Shown here: one piece after another, positions 16,554 through 25,859 of the stretch
How the letters are laid out: each line of letters starts with the position of its first letter
Position numbering within the stretch: the stretch's first letter is position 1
Source of the DNA: JAEUMG01 sp046349315
GTDB taxonomy: Bacteria; Pseudomonadota; Alphaproteobacteria; Rhizobiales; Aestuariivirgaceae
Reading direction: 5' to 3'
DNA: 64,000 bases
Assembly (NCBI GenBank): GCA_046349315.1
Contig: JAXMCQ010000019.1
Coordinates: forward strand, 1-64,000
Made by a program: the position numbers and the translations under genes
The notes under the pieces: model-generated
Seen by the model: the letters and a program-made list of their open reading frames with translations, nothing else
The model's database searches: none
What the model was told of the DNA's origin: nothing

Positions 16554-17385
16554 TTAGAACATCATGTTGATCGTAAGGGATACACTCTGCGAGGTGATCG
16601 TGTCCTGATTTTCTACACCAACCGTGCCGGAATAGGTGTAGCCGTTCACAAGATTCGTAAATGGCGCCGAATATTCCAATTTGTATTTCCCGCTCCGCGC
16701 AAAGGTGTAATTGAGATCGACGAACCAGCTGTTTCCGACGAAGTAGGTTATGCCGGCTTGGACAGCTCCACCCCACATCCACTTGGAACCTGAGAGATCG
16801 AGCGGCGTGCCCGTCAAGTCGAACTTGTTTCCGTCGATATCGGCAAGTCCAACGAGGTCGTTGATCTTCGACCTGGTTCCAAACAATGCTCGGCCTGCGC
16901 CGCCATAAAGGTAGCCGCCAGTGAAGGCGTGCCCAAGAAAGGGAACGAACAAAAGCTCATGGTTTATGCGGGTTTGCGATGATTTGACCAATGCGTTGCC
17001 GGAAAGGGTTCCTTCCTCCGGCTCGGGGTAGAGCGTAACGCCCAGAGCCAATCATTGTCGTCAGTAAGTGGCCCGAAATAGCCGACTTGGACGTCGGGCG
17101 CGAAGACGTGATCCTGTCCTTGAAGGTCGGCATCGGACCTACCGCCACGCCGAAGCCGACCAGCGTATCCCCGTCATGCACATCGGTGACGCCGATGCCA
17201 TCACCGGTCTGTTTGAGCTGAACACCGTTAAAGCTTCCGCCGCCGCCAACAAAGAAGCCGCTGGGCGGTGTGGGAGCAGCTTGTATGAAATCAGCTGCTT
17301 TGGTTGGCGAAACAAGGAGACCCACCAAAAGTGCGGCGCCCACAGATAATGGCATCGCAACCAAGCCGATGGTCACAGGCGTCAT
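16554..17385 (-). pseudogene. Outer-membrane beta-barrel gene broken by two frameshifts
   Basis: The N-terminal part starts at 17385 with a signal peptide (LLVSPTKA-ADF) and a barrel-like opening SGFFVGGGGSFNGVQL. It stays in frame to about 17120. The sense of the protein then continues in another frame as QDHVFAPDVQVGYFGPLTDDNDWLW (about 17115-17045). It shifts again near 17015-17045 into the frame encoding EGTLSGNALVKSSQTRINHELLFVPFLG and the barrel to the end (SLTINMMF, terminal Phe). Stitching the three frames gives a normal about 275-residue porin-like barrel. Two shifts in one gene suggest decay, although errors in a draft or metagenomic assembly cannot be excluded. Confidence 0.75.
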
Positions 17386-17449
17386 CTCATCCCCCCGGAA
17401 GTATGATTCCTGTCTTGCAGACTAAACCGATTCGGAAAGGCCTGCCGCG

Positions 17450-18748
17450 CTATTCAGTTTCTTCCCTCCCGCGCTTGTTGAAGCCAAGGCCGCGCTCAAT
17501 CGCATCGCGGCCAAATTTTTCCCGCAGCTTGTCCATCGCAAGTTCAGCCTTGCCGCGCGCCGCGGCGGTGGCATCGAGCGTCTCAACGTCGGGCGATTGC
17601 GCGGCCTGTGCCAGATGCGTGATTCCGACGCCAAGCAGCCGGTAGCGCGTCGCGCCTGTTTCGCGTTGGAGCAGGGCACGCGCAGCCGAGAAGATACGGT
17701 CCGCAAGCTGCGTCGGTTCGCCAAGCGTGACATTGCGCGTGCGGAGCTTGAAATCCGCCGTTTTGAGCTTCAGCACCACCGTGCTCCCGGCCATCGCCTC
17801 TGCCTTGGCGCGGCGAGACACCCGCTCGCTCATGCGCCACAAGATGCGCTCGAGTTCCTTGTAATGGGAAATGTCCTCGTTGAACGTCGTCTCCGAACTG
17901 ATGCTCTTGCTCTCTTCGTCGGACTCGACATGGCGGACATCCTCGCCACGCGACAGGTGATAGAGTCGAGCTCCGATCGAACCGAATTCTCGCATCAGCC
18001 AGGATTTCTCGCGCGTTTGGAGTTGTGAGATGCCGGTGATGCCGGCGCGCGCCAGCCGCTCCTGCGTGGCCTTGCCCACGCCCCAGATGAGGCTCACTTT
18101 CTGGCGCGCAAGGAAGTCTCTCGCTTCAGCCTTGCCGATGACCGAAAAGCCGCGCGGCTTTTCGAGGTCCGAGGCGACCTTGGCCAGGAACTTGTTGTAG
18201 GAAAGCCCGATCGATACCGTGATGCCGATATCGCGCTCGATTTCGCGTGCAAGCTCCACAAGGCTCATGGCGGCACTGTGTCCATGCAATCTCTCCGTGC
18301 CGGCGAGATCGAGAAAGGCCTCATCGATCGACAACGGCTCGACCGCCGGTGTCAAGGCAAGCAGCTTGGAGCGGACCTCGCGGCCGACCGCCACATATTT
18401 CTCCATGTTGGGCGTGATCACGGTTGCTTCCGGGCAGAGCTTCAAGGCCTTGAACATCGGCATGGCGGATCGCACGCCCTTGATCCGCGCGATATAGCAG
18501 GCTGTCGAAACGACGCCACGCCGTTCGCCGCCGACGATCACCGGCTTGTCGCGCAGGCTCGGATCGTCGCGCTTCTCAACCGCTGCGTAGAACGCATCGC
18601 AATCGAGATGAGCCACCTTCAATCGGTGCAATTCCGGATGCCGCAACAATCGCGGACTGCGGCATTGACCGCAGCGCGTTGCGTCATCAGCCGCCGCTGC
18701 AAGACAGTCGCGGCAAAATGCGCCTTGCCGGTCGCCTCCATCCGTCAT
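17450..18748 (-). CDS. dinB: DNA polymerase IV with N-terminal zinc-binding stretch
   Basis: This Y-family translesion polymerase has 432 residues. The N-terminus carries a four-cysteine stretch CRDC...CGQC (about 11-25) typical of rhizobial DinB variants. The catalytic palm follows: HLDCDAFYAAVEKRDDPSL, later EPLSIDEAFLDLAGTERL, then SIGLSYNKFLAKVASDLEKPRGF. The little-finger domain spans about 300-400. It is divergent from the GST gene, with an 81-base gap. SOS (LexA) control would be usual, but I did not identify a LexA box. Confidence 0.93.
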   Translation of the reverse strand: MTDGGDRQGAFCRDCLAAAADDATRCGQCRSPRLLRHPELHRLKVAHLDCDAFYAAVEKRDDPSLRDKPVIVGGERRGVVSTACYIARIKGVRSAMPMFKALKLCPEATVITPNMEKYVAVGREVRSKLLALTPAVEPLSIDEAFLDLAGTERLHGHSAAMSLVELAREIERDIGITVSIGLSYNKFLAKVASDLEKPRGFSVIGKAEARDFLARQKVSLIWGVGKATQERLARAGITGISQLQTREKSWLMREFGSIGARLYHLSRGEDVRHVESDEESKSISSETTFNEDISHYKELERILWRMSERVSRRAKAEAMAGSTVVLKLKTADFKLRTRNVTLGEPTQLADRIFSAARALLQRETGATRYRLLGVGITHLAQAAQSPDVETLDATAAARGKAELAMDKLREKFGRDAIERGLGFNKRGREETE

Positions 18749-18829
18749 GCATCAATTCTAGCGCATCATAGCGCGGTTGCGCAGTCCGGTCGTTTCGGCT
18801 TCACTCCCACCTCAATCCGGGGAGGGATC

Positions 18830-19477
18830 ATGTACAAGCTCTACAATGTGAAGACTTGGGGTTCGCTTGCGCCGCATTGCGTGCTCGAGGAACTGGGCGT
18901 GCCCTACCAGAATATCTGGATGACGGCCGAGCAGGTCCGCGATCCGAAATTCAAGGAGATCAGCCCGCTCGGCTTTGTGCCGGTGCTTGGCCTTCCCGAC
19001 GGCCGCTCCATCGTTGAATCGGCGGCAATCATAGCCTTTCTCACCGATGCCCATCCCGACAAGAAGCTTGCGCCGGCGCCGGGCGAGCCCGATCATGCTG
19101 AATACCTCTCCTCGCTCGTTTTCATGTCGGTCAACCTCTATCAGATGATCAGCATTGTTTTTGCGCCGGGCATGCTGGCCGACACCGACGCCGAGAAGGC
19201 GACCGTCTCGCGCCGCGCCTCAGAGAATGCGAACGCGCTCTTCGACATGATCGAAGCGCGCCTCACCAAGGAAGGGCCCTTCATGCTCGGCGACCGCTTC
19301 TCCGCCGTCGATATCTACCTCTTTATGCTGAGCCTGTGGGCGCGTCCTTCCGAACCCGCACACCTCGACCGCTGTCCGCATATCGCCAAGGTTTGTGCTG
19401 CCGTGCGAGCCCGTCCCAAGCTCAAGGCCGCGCTCGAGGCCCATGGCGTGATGCAACTCGGAGGCTACGGCGGATGA
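18830..19477 (+). CDS. Glutathione S-transferase family protein
   Basis: The 215-residue protein starts at ATG 18830 behind GGGAGGG; a longer open frame upstream is antisense to dinB and is not used. The thioredoxin-like N-terminal domain (MYKLYNVKTWGSLAPHCVLEELGVPYQ, then PLGFVPVLGLPDGRSIVESAAIIAFL with the Ser that binds the glutathione gamma-glutamyl group) is followed by an all-helical domain with MLGDRFSAVDIYLFML. The substrate is unknown. Its TGA overlaps the ATG of the ureohydrolase gene, so the two are co-translated. Confidence 0.9.
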   Translation: MYKLYNVKTWGSLAPHCVLEELGVPYQNIWMTAEQVRDPKFKEISPLGFVPVLGLPDGRSIVESAAIIAFLTDAHPDKKLAPAPGEPDHAEYLSSLVFMSVNLYQMISIVFAPGMLADTDAEKATVSRRASENANALFDMIEARLTKEGPFMLGDRFSAVDIYLFMLSLWARPSEPAHLDRCPHIAKVCAAVRARPKLKAALEAHGVMQLGGYGG

Positions 19478-20466
19478 GCGATGATGCCACCGACCGGATG
19501 ATGATGGAGACGCTCTACTGGTGGGGCGTCCCGACACTGTTCCGGGCGCCCTACGCGCCGGACCTCAAGGATTGCGATATCGCGCTGGTTGGCGTGCCGC
19601 ATAGTTCCGGGAACGGCTCGACAGAACGCGATCAGCATTTGGGACCACGCGCCGTTCGCCATGTGTCAGCGCATAACCGGCGCTATCACAAGCATTTTGA
19701 TTTTCTGCCATGGGAAGCGGCGCGCATCTGCGATGTTGGCGACGTGCCCTTGCCGGAAGCCATGGACAACGAGAAATGCATCGAACGTATCTCTGCCTTC
19801 TTTCGCAAGATCGCCGATGCGGGCATCAACCCCGTATCGATCGGCGGCGACCATGGCATCACTGGCGGCATCGTCCAGGCGATCGCAGGCGAGGGGAGCA
19901 GGCTCACCGATGGCCGCAAGGCAGCACTTCTCCATCTCGACGCCCATACCGATTCCTACGAGAATATCGAACACTGGATGGGCGCCAAGAAATCGGCCGC
20001 GCATTGGGCTGCCTATTGCGTGCGTCAAGGTAATCTCGATGCAACCCGCAGCGTGCAGATCGGCATGCGCGGCAATCCGCGTACCCGCGACTGGCTGCAG
20101 CCATCGTATGATCTCGGCTACGAAGTGATCACGATGGACCGCTATCGCGAGATCGGCGCCGGCGCTTGCATCGACATCATCCGCAAGCGGATCGGTGATA
20201 GCCCGCTCTACATCACCTTTGATCTCGACTGCCTCGACCCCGCCGTCGCGCCCGGCGTCTCCAACATCGAGGCAGGCGTTACCGGGTGGTCAATCGACGA
20301 GGCCAATCAATTGCTGCGCAGCGTTCGTGGACTCAATGTCATTGGCGGCGACGTCGTCTGCCTGATGCCGACCAAGGACTCGCCCAACAACATAACCGCC
20401 ATGGTCGCCGCGCACTTCATGTTCGAGATCGTGAGTCTCATCGCCGACCGCAAGCGCGGTGGGTAA
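19474..20466 (+). CDS. Ureohydrolase (agmatinase/arginase family)
   Basis: The binuclear manganese-site motifs are present in order in this 330-residue protein: GGDHGITGGI (about 129-138), LLHLDAHTDSY (about 153-163) and TFDLDCLDPAVAPG (about 248-261). These are the ligands of enzymes that cleave agmatine, arginine, guanidinobutyrate or similar guanidino compounds to urea. An agmatinase-like role is most likely, but the substrate loop cannot be read with certainty. It overlaps the GST gene by four bases (ATGA) and converges on the amidohydrolase gene. Confidence 0.88.
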   Translation: MSDDATDRMMMETLYWWGVPTLFRAPYAPDLKDCDIALVGVPHSSGNGSTERDQHLGPRAVRHVSAHNRRYHKHFDFLPWEAARICDVGDVPLPEAMDNEKCIERISAFFRKIADAGINPVSIGGDHGITGGIVQAIAGEGSRLTDGRKAALLHLDAHTDSYENIEHWMGAKKSAAHWAAYCVRQGNLDATRSVQIGMRGNPRTRDWLQPSYDLGYEVITMDRYREIGAGACIDIIRKRIGDSPLYITFDLDCLDPAVAPGVSNIEAGVTGWSIDEANQLLRSVRGLNVIGGDVVCLMPTKDSPNNITAMVAAHFMFEIVSLIADRKRGG

Positions 20467-20477
20467 GGGCCATTATT

Positions 20478-20545
20478 CTCTCCATGGCCGGCCTCCGAGC
20501 CACCTATCCAGTCTGGATGGCAGGGTCAGGCTCTGCCATGGAGAG
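20478..20545. terminator. Long inverted repeat between convergent genes
   Basis: Perfect 11-base arms CTCTCCATGGC (20478-20488) and GCCATGGAGAG (20535-20545) enclose 46 bases, which contain an inner ATCCAG/CTGGAT pair around 20508-20519. Placed between convergent stops it may act as a bidirectional terminator. The loop is long and no T tract is seen, so confidence is modest. Confidence 0.4.
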
Positions 20546-20556
20546 GAGTCAGTGTG

Positions 20557-21924
20557 TCATTTCCAATCCAGCGAATTCTTGTAGATCTTGCCGTCCTTCA
20601 TGATCACCTTGAAGTTCTTCCACGGCTCGGCGACCAGGCTCAAATCCTTCGTCGGATCACCATCGACCAAAAGCAGATCGGCGATGGCGCCTTCCTCGAC
20701 CACGCCGAGCTTGCCGGGATAGGGATTGCGTGGTCCCGTCAGTTGCAGCAATTCGGCATTGTCGTGCGTCGCCATTGTCAGAATCTCGGCCGGCGTGTAC
20801 CAGCGCTGCAAGTCGACGAGCCTGGAGCCTTGACGTGCGGCTTCCTCCGGCGAGAACAGGATATCGGTGCCGAAGGCCGTCTTGAGCTTGTACTTCTTGG
20901 CAAGCTTGTAGACGTTGTCGGTGCCGGCAGCGACCTGCGCTTTCTTAGCCTGCTCGGCGGCTCCGAGTTGGCTCGCACCGCCGCCCGCTTCGGCGAGGAA
21001 GGGCTGCGTACTCAGCCAGATTCCCTTCTCGGCCATGAGCTTTGCCGTCGCCTCGTCCATAAGGTGGCCGTGCTCGATGACCTTGACGCCGGCATTGATC
21101 GCCCGCTGGATCGCCGCCGACGTATAGGCATGGGTCGCGACGTAGGTGCCCCAGTTCTCGGCAGCTTCGACAGCGGCGCGCAGCTCAGGTTCCGTGAAGG
21201 TTGAGACGTCGAGCGGGCTGAAAGGCGAGGCCACGCCGCCGCCGGCAGTCAGCTTCACCTGCGAGGCGCCCTGCATGAGCTGTTCGCGAACCCTGAGCCG
21301 CACCTCATCCGGACTATCGGCGATCATCGCCCCGCCGATCAATTCGATCCGGGATTGCGCGGTGCCGAGGGGGCGCGGCAGTTCGGTCAGGGAGCGAAAA
21401 TCGCCATGCCCGCCGGTGATCGAAATCATCGCACCGGACGGATAGATACGCGGGCCCCACACGATGCCTTCATCGATGGCCCGCTTGAGATCGAAGGATG
21501 GCCCGCCCATGTCGCGTACCGTGGTGAACCCGCGGAACAGCGTCTGCCGTGCCTCATCGGCCGCAAGCAGGTTCTGGTAGCCAACGCCGCTGTTCAAAGC
21601 CTGTAGTGGCGTCAGGCGGATCAGCATTGTGTGCCAATGCGCATCGATCAGTCCCGGCATCAAAGTGCGGCCATTACCGGCAATGATTGTCGTGGTGGCG
21701 CTACGATCGACCGGAATCGGATCCTTAGAGATCTTGGCAATCTTGCCGTCCTGGACCAGAACATTGGTCGGCTCGGACAGTGCCGAACCGGTGCCGTCGA
21801 AGACGCGCACATTCTCGAACAGCGTCGTCCCTTGCAGTGGCCATTCCTGCGCGCTCGCCTTCCATGGGGCTGTCAGCAGCAAGGCTGCTGTAAGCAGGCC
21901 TGCCACGATCTTGCTAACGAGCAT
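20557..21924 (-). CDS. Exported metal-dependent amidohydrolase
   Basis: The 455-residue protein begins with a signal peptide (LLLTAPWKASA-QEW). It has the amidohydrolase-superfamily metal site: LMPGLIDAHWHTM (about 92-104), a lysine in the strand ASQVKLTAGGGV, HAYTSAAIQRAINAGVKVIEHGHLMD (about 252-277) and FGTDILFSPEE with the catalytic Asp. It belongs to the imidazolonepropionase-like / Xaa-Pro dipeptidase-type group, many members of which are exported. The substrate may be a cyclic amide or an N-acyl amino acid. It is downstream of amide hydrolase 2 on the same strand, with a 70-base gap, consistent with stepwise processing in the periplasm. Confidence 0.88.
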   Translation of the reverse strand: MLVSKIVAGLLTAALLLTAPWKASAQEWPLQGTTLFENVRVFDGTGSALSEPTNVLVQDGKIAKISKDPIPVDRSATTTIIAGNGRTLMPGLIDAHWHTMLIRLTPLQALNSGVGYQNLLAADEARQTLFRGFTTVRDMGGPSFDLKRAIDEGIVWGPRIYPSGAMISITGGHGDFRSLTELPRPLGTAQSRIELIGGAMIADSPDEVRLRVREQLMQGASQVKLTAGGGVASPFSPLDVSTFTEPELRAAVEAAENWGTYVATHAYTSAAIQRAINAGVKVIEHGHLMDEATAKLMAEKGIWLSTQPFLAEAGGGASQLGAAEQAKKAQVAAGTDNVYKLAKKYKLKTAFGTDILFSPEEAARQGSRLVDLQRWYTPAEILTMATHDNAELLQLTGPRNPYPGKLGVVEEGAIADLLLVDGDPTKDLSLVAEPWKNFKVIMKDGKIYKNSLDWK

Positions 21925-21994
21925 GGTATTTTACCTCTAGTCTCGCGTTGGTGTCGCCGGCTAGGCCGGGAGTCGCCCCGTACAACTATCAAGC

Positions 21995-23122
21995 TTAGCG
22001 CGGAAAGTCTCCCGAACGATCCTCGATATCCTGCACCCTTTCGCGATCCAGCGGAAATCCTGAAGGGCGCCCAGCATTAAAATCAAGCTTACCTAGGTCG
22101 ATGCTGCGCATTCTCCGATCATACATGGTCCAATAATAATACACCTTGTGGGTTGTATCGGCGATCACCGACCATTGCGTATAGCCGAGATGATAGTCTT
22201 CAGCGTTCGCGCCTTCGCGCACCAACCCTTTCGGTATATCGAAATTATTGAGCATCGTCGCCGCCGCGCTGATGGCCTCGGCAGCGTCCTTGACCGGCTC
22301 CATCGTGTTAACAAATGCCACGGCACGAATAAACCGCGAAGGCGGGGTGAAATCGCCAGGCAACCCGAGCATTCCGCTCCCGGCACCGAACGGCGCCAGC
22401 GATACACCGTCGATGTTGCGCTCTGGCGCAGCGCCGCTGGGTTTGAGATTTGCGTAATTGCGCAGATTGAGAAGATGCCAATCATAGCTCGGCGAATTCG
22501 TCATGACGCCGACCCGATTGTCATAGATGGAAAGACCGTTCTTCGTGTATTCTATAACGATGGAGGCGCCGGTTGAATCGGTGACCACATGATGAAGCGG
22601 CACCGGTGTGCCGAACTGCCGCTCGATCTCTTCATTGCGCACGACGCGAATATTGGGCAACGCGTCGCGCACCTCCCCGATCGTCTTGAAGTTGCTCAAA
22701 AGATAATTGACGAGGTCAACGCTGCTCACCGTCATCGATTGCTGGTCCGCACTCGGCTCCTGGAACTCGGCAAAGCCCGGAAAGAACAGGGCGCCGATCG
22801 CCAGTCCGGCTTCGTTCATGCCGTCAGTCGCGTAGGGAAGGCCGGCGGCGTTGATGCCGACGAAGCCAAAGGCGTTCTTCCACGTCATTCCAGTCTTGCC
22901 ATCGCCGAGTGCTGATATGAATACCGTCGCGCGCGGCACGCGGACCATCTCTGATTTGAGATCGGAAGCACCCCATTCCATGGTGCGCGCGTAGATCCCG
23001 GTGCCGTCCTGCGCCTTGAACACCAAGGACGTGCAGGCGAGGGAAGAAGACGTGCCGCACGCCAGCGATGCCGCTGCAAGAAGCGACGCAACCAGTGCTT
23101 TTGTGAATTCATGGTTATCCAT
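21995..23122 (-). CDS. Exported linear amide C-N hydrolase (choloylglycine hydrolase family), copy 2
   Basis: This 375-residue paralogue of the 11956-13053 product has a signal peptide and a nucleophile Cys30 (SLACTSLVFKAQDGTGIYARTMEW). It repeats the same downstream blocks: TDGMNEAGLAIGALFFPG, YTKNGLSIYDNRVGVMTNSPSYDWHLLNLRNYANL and SGMLGLPGDFTPPSRFIRAVAF. Cleavage before Cys30 would generate the N-terminal nucleophile. A CAGGAGA ribosome site precedes ATG 23122. It lies between arylsulfatase 2 (upstream, 181 bases) and the amidohydrolase gene, mirroring the first sulfatase/hydrolase module. Confidence 0.9.
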   Translation of the reverse strand: MDNHEFTKALVASLLAAASLACGTSSSLACTSLVFKAQDGTGIYARTMEWGASDLKSEMVRVPRATVFISALGDGKTGMTWKNAFGFVGINAAGLPYATDGMNEAGLAIGALFFPGFAEFQEPSADQQSMTVSSVDLVNYLLSNFKTIGEVRDALPNIRVVRNEEIERQFGTPVPLHHVVTDSTGASIVIEYTKNGLSIYDNRVGVMTNSPSYDWHLLNLRNYANLKPSGAAPERNIDGVSLAPFGAGSGMLGLPGDFTPPSRFIRAVAFVNTMEPVKDAAEAISAAATMLNNFDIPKGLVREGANAEDYHLGYTQWSVIADTTHKVYYYWTMYDRRMRSIDLGKLDFNAGRPSGFPLDRERVQDIEDRSGDFPR

Positions 23123-23303
23123 AAGGGTCTCCTGTGGCCGTATCCCACGGTGGCCGATCCTGCACTTAGGCCGCCGTCGAGGTCAGATTAATCGCGGGGC
23201 AGAGCAAAACTCATCCGATCGACGTCGAAGCAAGCGTCCGGCGTCGAAACAATTTGGGCGCGGCCAAAGGTCTGCCGCGCCCAGATAATCTTTGTGCCAA
23301 AGC

Positions 23304-24992
23304 TTAATTGCCCGGCCTGTTCTTGATCGCCTCTTCAATCTGCTGCTTGACCGCCGAGAGGTTGAAGGAGGCGCCCTTCTGCATCGGCGGGAACTCGATC
23401 GCCGTCTGTGCCAGCTCTGCAACTTTCTGCTGGACATAGACGAAACGCCAGAATTCTCGGGCAAAGAAGTTATCCATGAAACCTGGTGCACCCTCCAGCA
23501 GATTGGTAACGGGGGTCCGCTCGAAGGGATCCTGCTTGATGTTAACCAGGATAGGCATATTGATCGGAACTTTCGGTCCCGGCCAGCCTTCCGGTTGGTC
23601 GAAGAAGCGATACTTGAACTCGTCGAGTCTGAGACCACCGAGATTGGTCTCGACGAAATACCAGAGTTCATGCCGCTTCGTCGGCCCGGCCCCAGTAATG
23701 AGGTCGGTCTGGTCGTAACCGTCCAGATGAACCTTGTAGTTGGTGCCGTTAAGGTCCTTTCCGGCCTTCAGCTCGGCGACGATGTTCGGGTCGCCCGCCG
23801 CCGCGAGGAAGGTCGGGAACCAGTCGAGACCGCTGATGAGGCCGTTTTCGACCTTGCCGGGCGCAACCTTGCCGGGCCAGCGGATGATCGCTGGAACACG
23901 GAAGCCGCCCTCATAGGCCGTTCCCTTGGTACCGCGAAACGGCGTCGCGCCGCCATCCGGCCAAGTGAATACTTCGGCGCCATTGTCGGTCGAGAAGACG
24001 ACGATGGTATTATCCGTGATACCCATGTCGTCCAATGCCTTGAGCAAGGCACCGACCGAGTCGTCGAGCTGCGCCATGCCGGCTTCTTCCATGCCGTAAT
24101 TAGTCTCGGGGTTCATCATCGCCTTGTACTTTTGCGACAGGAACGTGAAGACATGCATGCGCGTCGTGTTGTGCCACAGGAAGAAGGGCTTTCCCTGGTC
24201 CTTGGCCTTCTTCATGAAGGCAATCGACTCCTTGACGAGTTCTTCATCGAAGGTGGTCATGTCGTATTTGGCGCCTTGTACGCCTTCGCCTTCGCCGCCA
24301 TAGGGCGTGCGGCCGGTATCCGGTCCGGGCGCCAGCGGTCCTTCATCGACAAGTTTCTGCTTGCCGACCTTGCCCCATCGCGGATCGACGGTCGGATCGT
24401 CTGTATCGCTCGCCTCGCATCGCACGAGGTTGCGCGGACCGACAGCGTTGCGGATGGCCGGATCGGTCGGATAGGAGAACCAATAGGGATCCGACATGGC
24501 ATCGAGGTGATAGAGATAGCCGAAGAATTGATCGAAGCCATGCACGCAGGGCAGGTACTTGTTCAGATCGCCCAGATGGTTCTTGCCGAACTGGCCGGTC
24601 GTGTAGCCGAGCGATTTCAGTGCGGTCGCAATTGTCGGCGCCTGGGCCGGAAGCCCGACGTCTGCACCCGCCTGGCCGACCGTCGTCATCCCGGTGCGGA
24701 TCGGCAATTCACCGGTAATGAAGTTTGCGCGCCCCGCCGTGCAGCTTGCTTCGGCATAATAGTCGGTGAAGCGCATGCCTTGCGAAGCCAGTCGGTCGAG
24801 ATTCGGCGTCTTGCCCGACATGATGCCCTGGTGATAGGCGCCGATATTGAACCACCCGATATCGTCGCCCATGATGAAGAGTATGTTTGGCTTGCTGTCT
24901 TGCGCTTGCGCTGGGGACGCGTATTGCGGCCCGAGCGCCAGTAACGTGGCAAGCGCCGCCAGCGCCAGCCAGTTTAGAGTCCTTAGGATCAT
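23304..24992 (-). CDS. Exported arylsulfatase, copy 2
   Basis: I start at ATG 24992, preceded by GGGAGG; 16 more codons are open upstream but would sit before the signal peptide. The 562-residue protein has a signal peptide (YASPAQA-QDS), the metal-binding MGDDIGWFNIGAYHQG block, and the formylglycine motif C84-T-A-G-R (EASCTAGRANF). It also has GYTTGQFGKNHLGD and FSTDNGAEVFTWPDGG. It closely parallels copy 1 but is about 40 residues longer, with an insert around GEGEGVQGAKYDMTTFDEE. A formylglycine-generating enzyme would be needed and is not in this window. Confidence 0.92.
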   Translation of the reverse strand: MILRTLNWLALAALATLLALGPQYASPAQAQDSKPNILFIMGDDIGWFNIGAYHQGIMSGKTPNLDRLASQGMRFTDYYAEASCTAGRANFITGELPIRTGMTTVGQAGADVGLPAQAPTIATALKSLGYTTGQFGKNHLGDLNKYLPCVHGFDQFFGYLYHLDAMSDPYWFSYPTDPAIRNAVGPRNLVRCEASDTDDPTVDPRWGKVGKQKLVDEGPLAPGPDTGRTPYGGEGEGVQGAKYDMTTFDEELVKESIAFMKKAKDQGKPFFLWHNTTRMHVFTFLSQKYKAMMNPETNYGMEEAGMAQLDDSVGALLKALDDMGITDNTIVVFSTDNGAEVFTWPDGGATPFRGTKGTAYEGGFRVPAIIRWPGKVAPGKVENGLISGLDWFPTFLAAAGDPNIVAELKAGKDLNGTNYKVHLDGYDQTDLITGAGPTKRHELWYFVETNLGGLRLDEFKYRFFDQPEGWPGPKVPINMPILVNIKQDPFERTPVTNLLEGAPGFMDNFFAREFWRFVYVQQKVAELAQTAIEFPPMQKGASFNLSAVKQQIEEAIKNRPGN

Positions 24993-25184
24993 TGGAGCCT
25001 CCCAAAAACAGAAAACGCTTTCACGTTTCCAAAACACCAAATGATTTGAACGCCTGTATGACGCCGCCGCGTCGAGACTGACTCCGAACTCGTCGTTCTG
25101 TCAAATGACGGATTCGGCAACGCGTGATAGTCTATTGTGCAGTGCGGGTCCAATATTCCGCAGCTATAATCTGATACAAATGCT

Positions 25185-25859
25185 TCATAGTGAATTGCCT
25201 GCAGCAACGGTCCCAAGCTCGGTAATGATATGCGGGCGCGCCTCGTCCCAACTATCCGTTCTGAGCGACACGTAATCGAGTGGTGTCAAATGCCGCGCGA
25301 AGCGCTCGTCATGCAGGAAATGTACGAGCCTGACATGCGGCACATGCTCATAAGCCGAAGCAATGAAGCTCGGGCTGTCATCGATGAACACGACAGGCCC
25401 GCTGACCATCTCGGCTAATGTCTTGATCGCCGGCCCCTTTGGCCCCGAATTCGTGATGACCGGAAAATCGAGACCGTGGCCGCGCAGGTTCTCGCGACGC
25501 GCCTCGGCGCTGTGATGCGGCAGGTTGGTCAGCAGCACGATATCGGCATGGCCTGCAATCGTGAGCAGCGAGTCGATGGCACCATCGATCGGTTCGAGAT
25601 GGCGCGTTCGCGTTATGAAGAAATCATCGATCAGCTTGCCGACTTCGGAGGCGGGGAGGGCGTCATTGCCCGACTGCCGCCTGATATTCCCGTTGAGCGC
25701 GAAGCTCGATGTGTCAAGCCACAAGTCGCGCTCGCCAAGATAGGATTCCAGCGCTCGCGTGAAATGTACGACGACCTCGTCGACATCGCAGATCACCAGA
25801 CGGTCGCGACGGGCAAGCGCCAATTCGTCGATCTGGCCGCGAGTGATGTCGCTTAGCAT
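25185..25859 (-). CDS. HAD-superfamily hydrolase
   Basis: The 224-residue protein shows the HAD core: motif I VICDVDEVVVHF (DxD, nucleophile Asp at about 25), motif II DIVLLTNLPHHS, and motif IV VVFIDDSPSFIASA. The cap is small and helical. The physiological phosphate substrate is unknown. Its start overlaps the stop of the DUF3572 gene by seven bases, so the two are coupled; the gene occurs beside DUF3572-divK-pleD in related organisms. The 24993-25184 gap downstream shows no gene or clear signal. Confidence 0.85.
   Translation of the reverse strand: MLSDITRGQIDELALARRDRLVICDVDEVVVHFTRALESYLGERDLWLDTSSFALNGNIRRQSGNDALPASEVGKLIDDFFITRTRHLEPIDGAIDSLLTIAGHADIVLLTNLPHHSAEARRENLRGHGLDFPVITNSGPKGPAIKTLAEMVSGPVVFIDDSPSFIASAYEHVPHVRLVHFLHDERFARHLTPLDYVSLRTDSWDEARPHIITELGTVAAGNSL

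Noticed and set aside
23292..24944. A 550-codon open frame on the plus strand
   Set aside because: It lies fully antisense to arylsulfatase 2, whose motifs and ribosome site are clear; the translation shows no family pattern and is a by-product of high GC codon use.
24993..25184. Possible small gene (75 codons, minus strand, about 24989-25216) between the sulfatase and HAD genes
   Set aside because: It overlaps the HAD gene end and the sulfatase start, has no ribosome site, and its composition is unlike real genes here.
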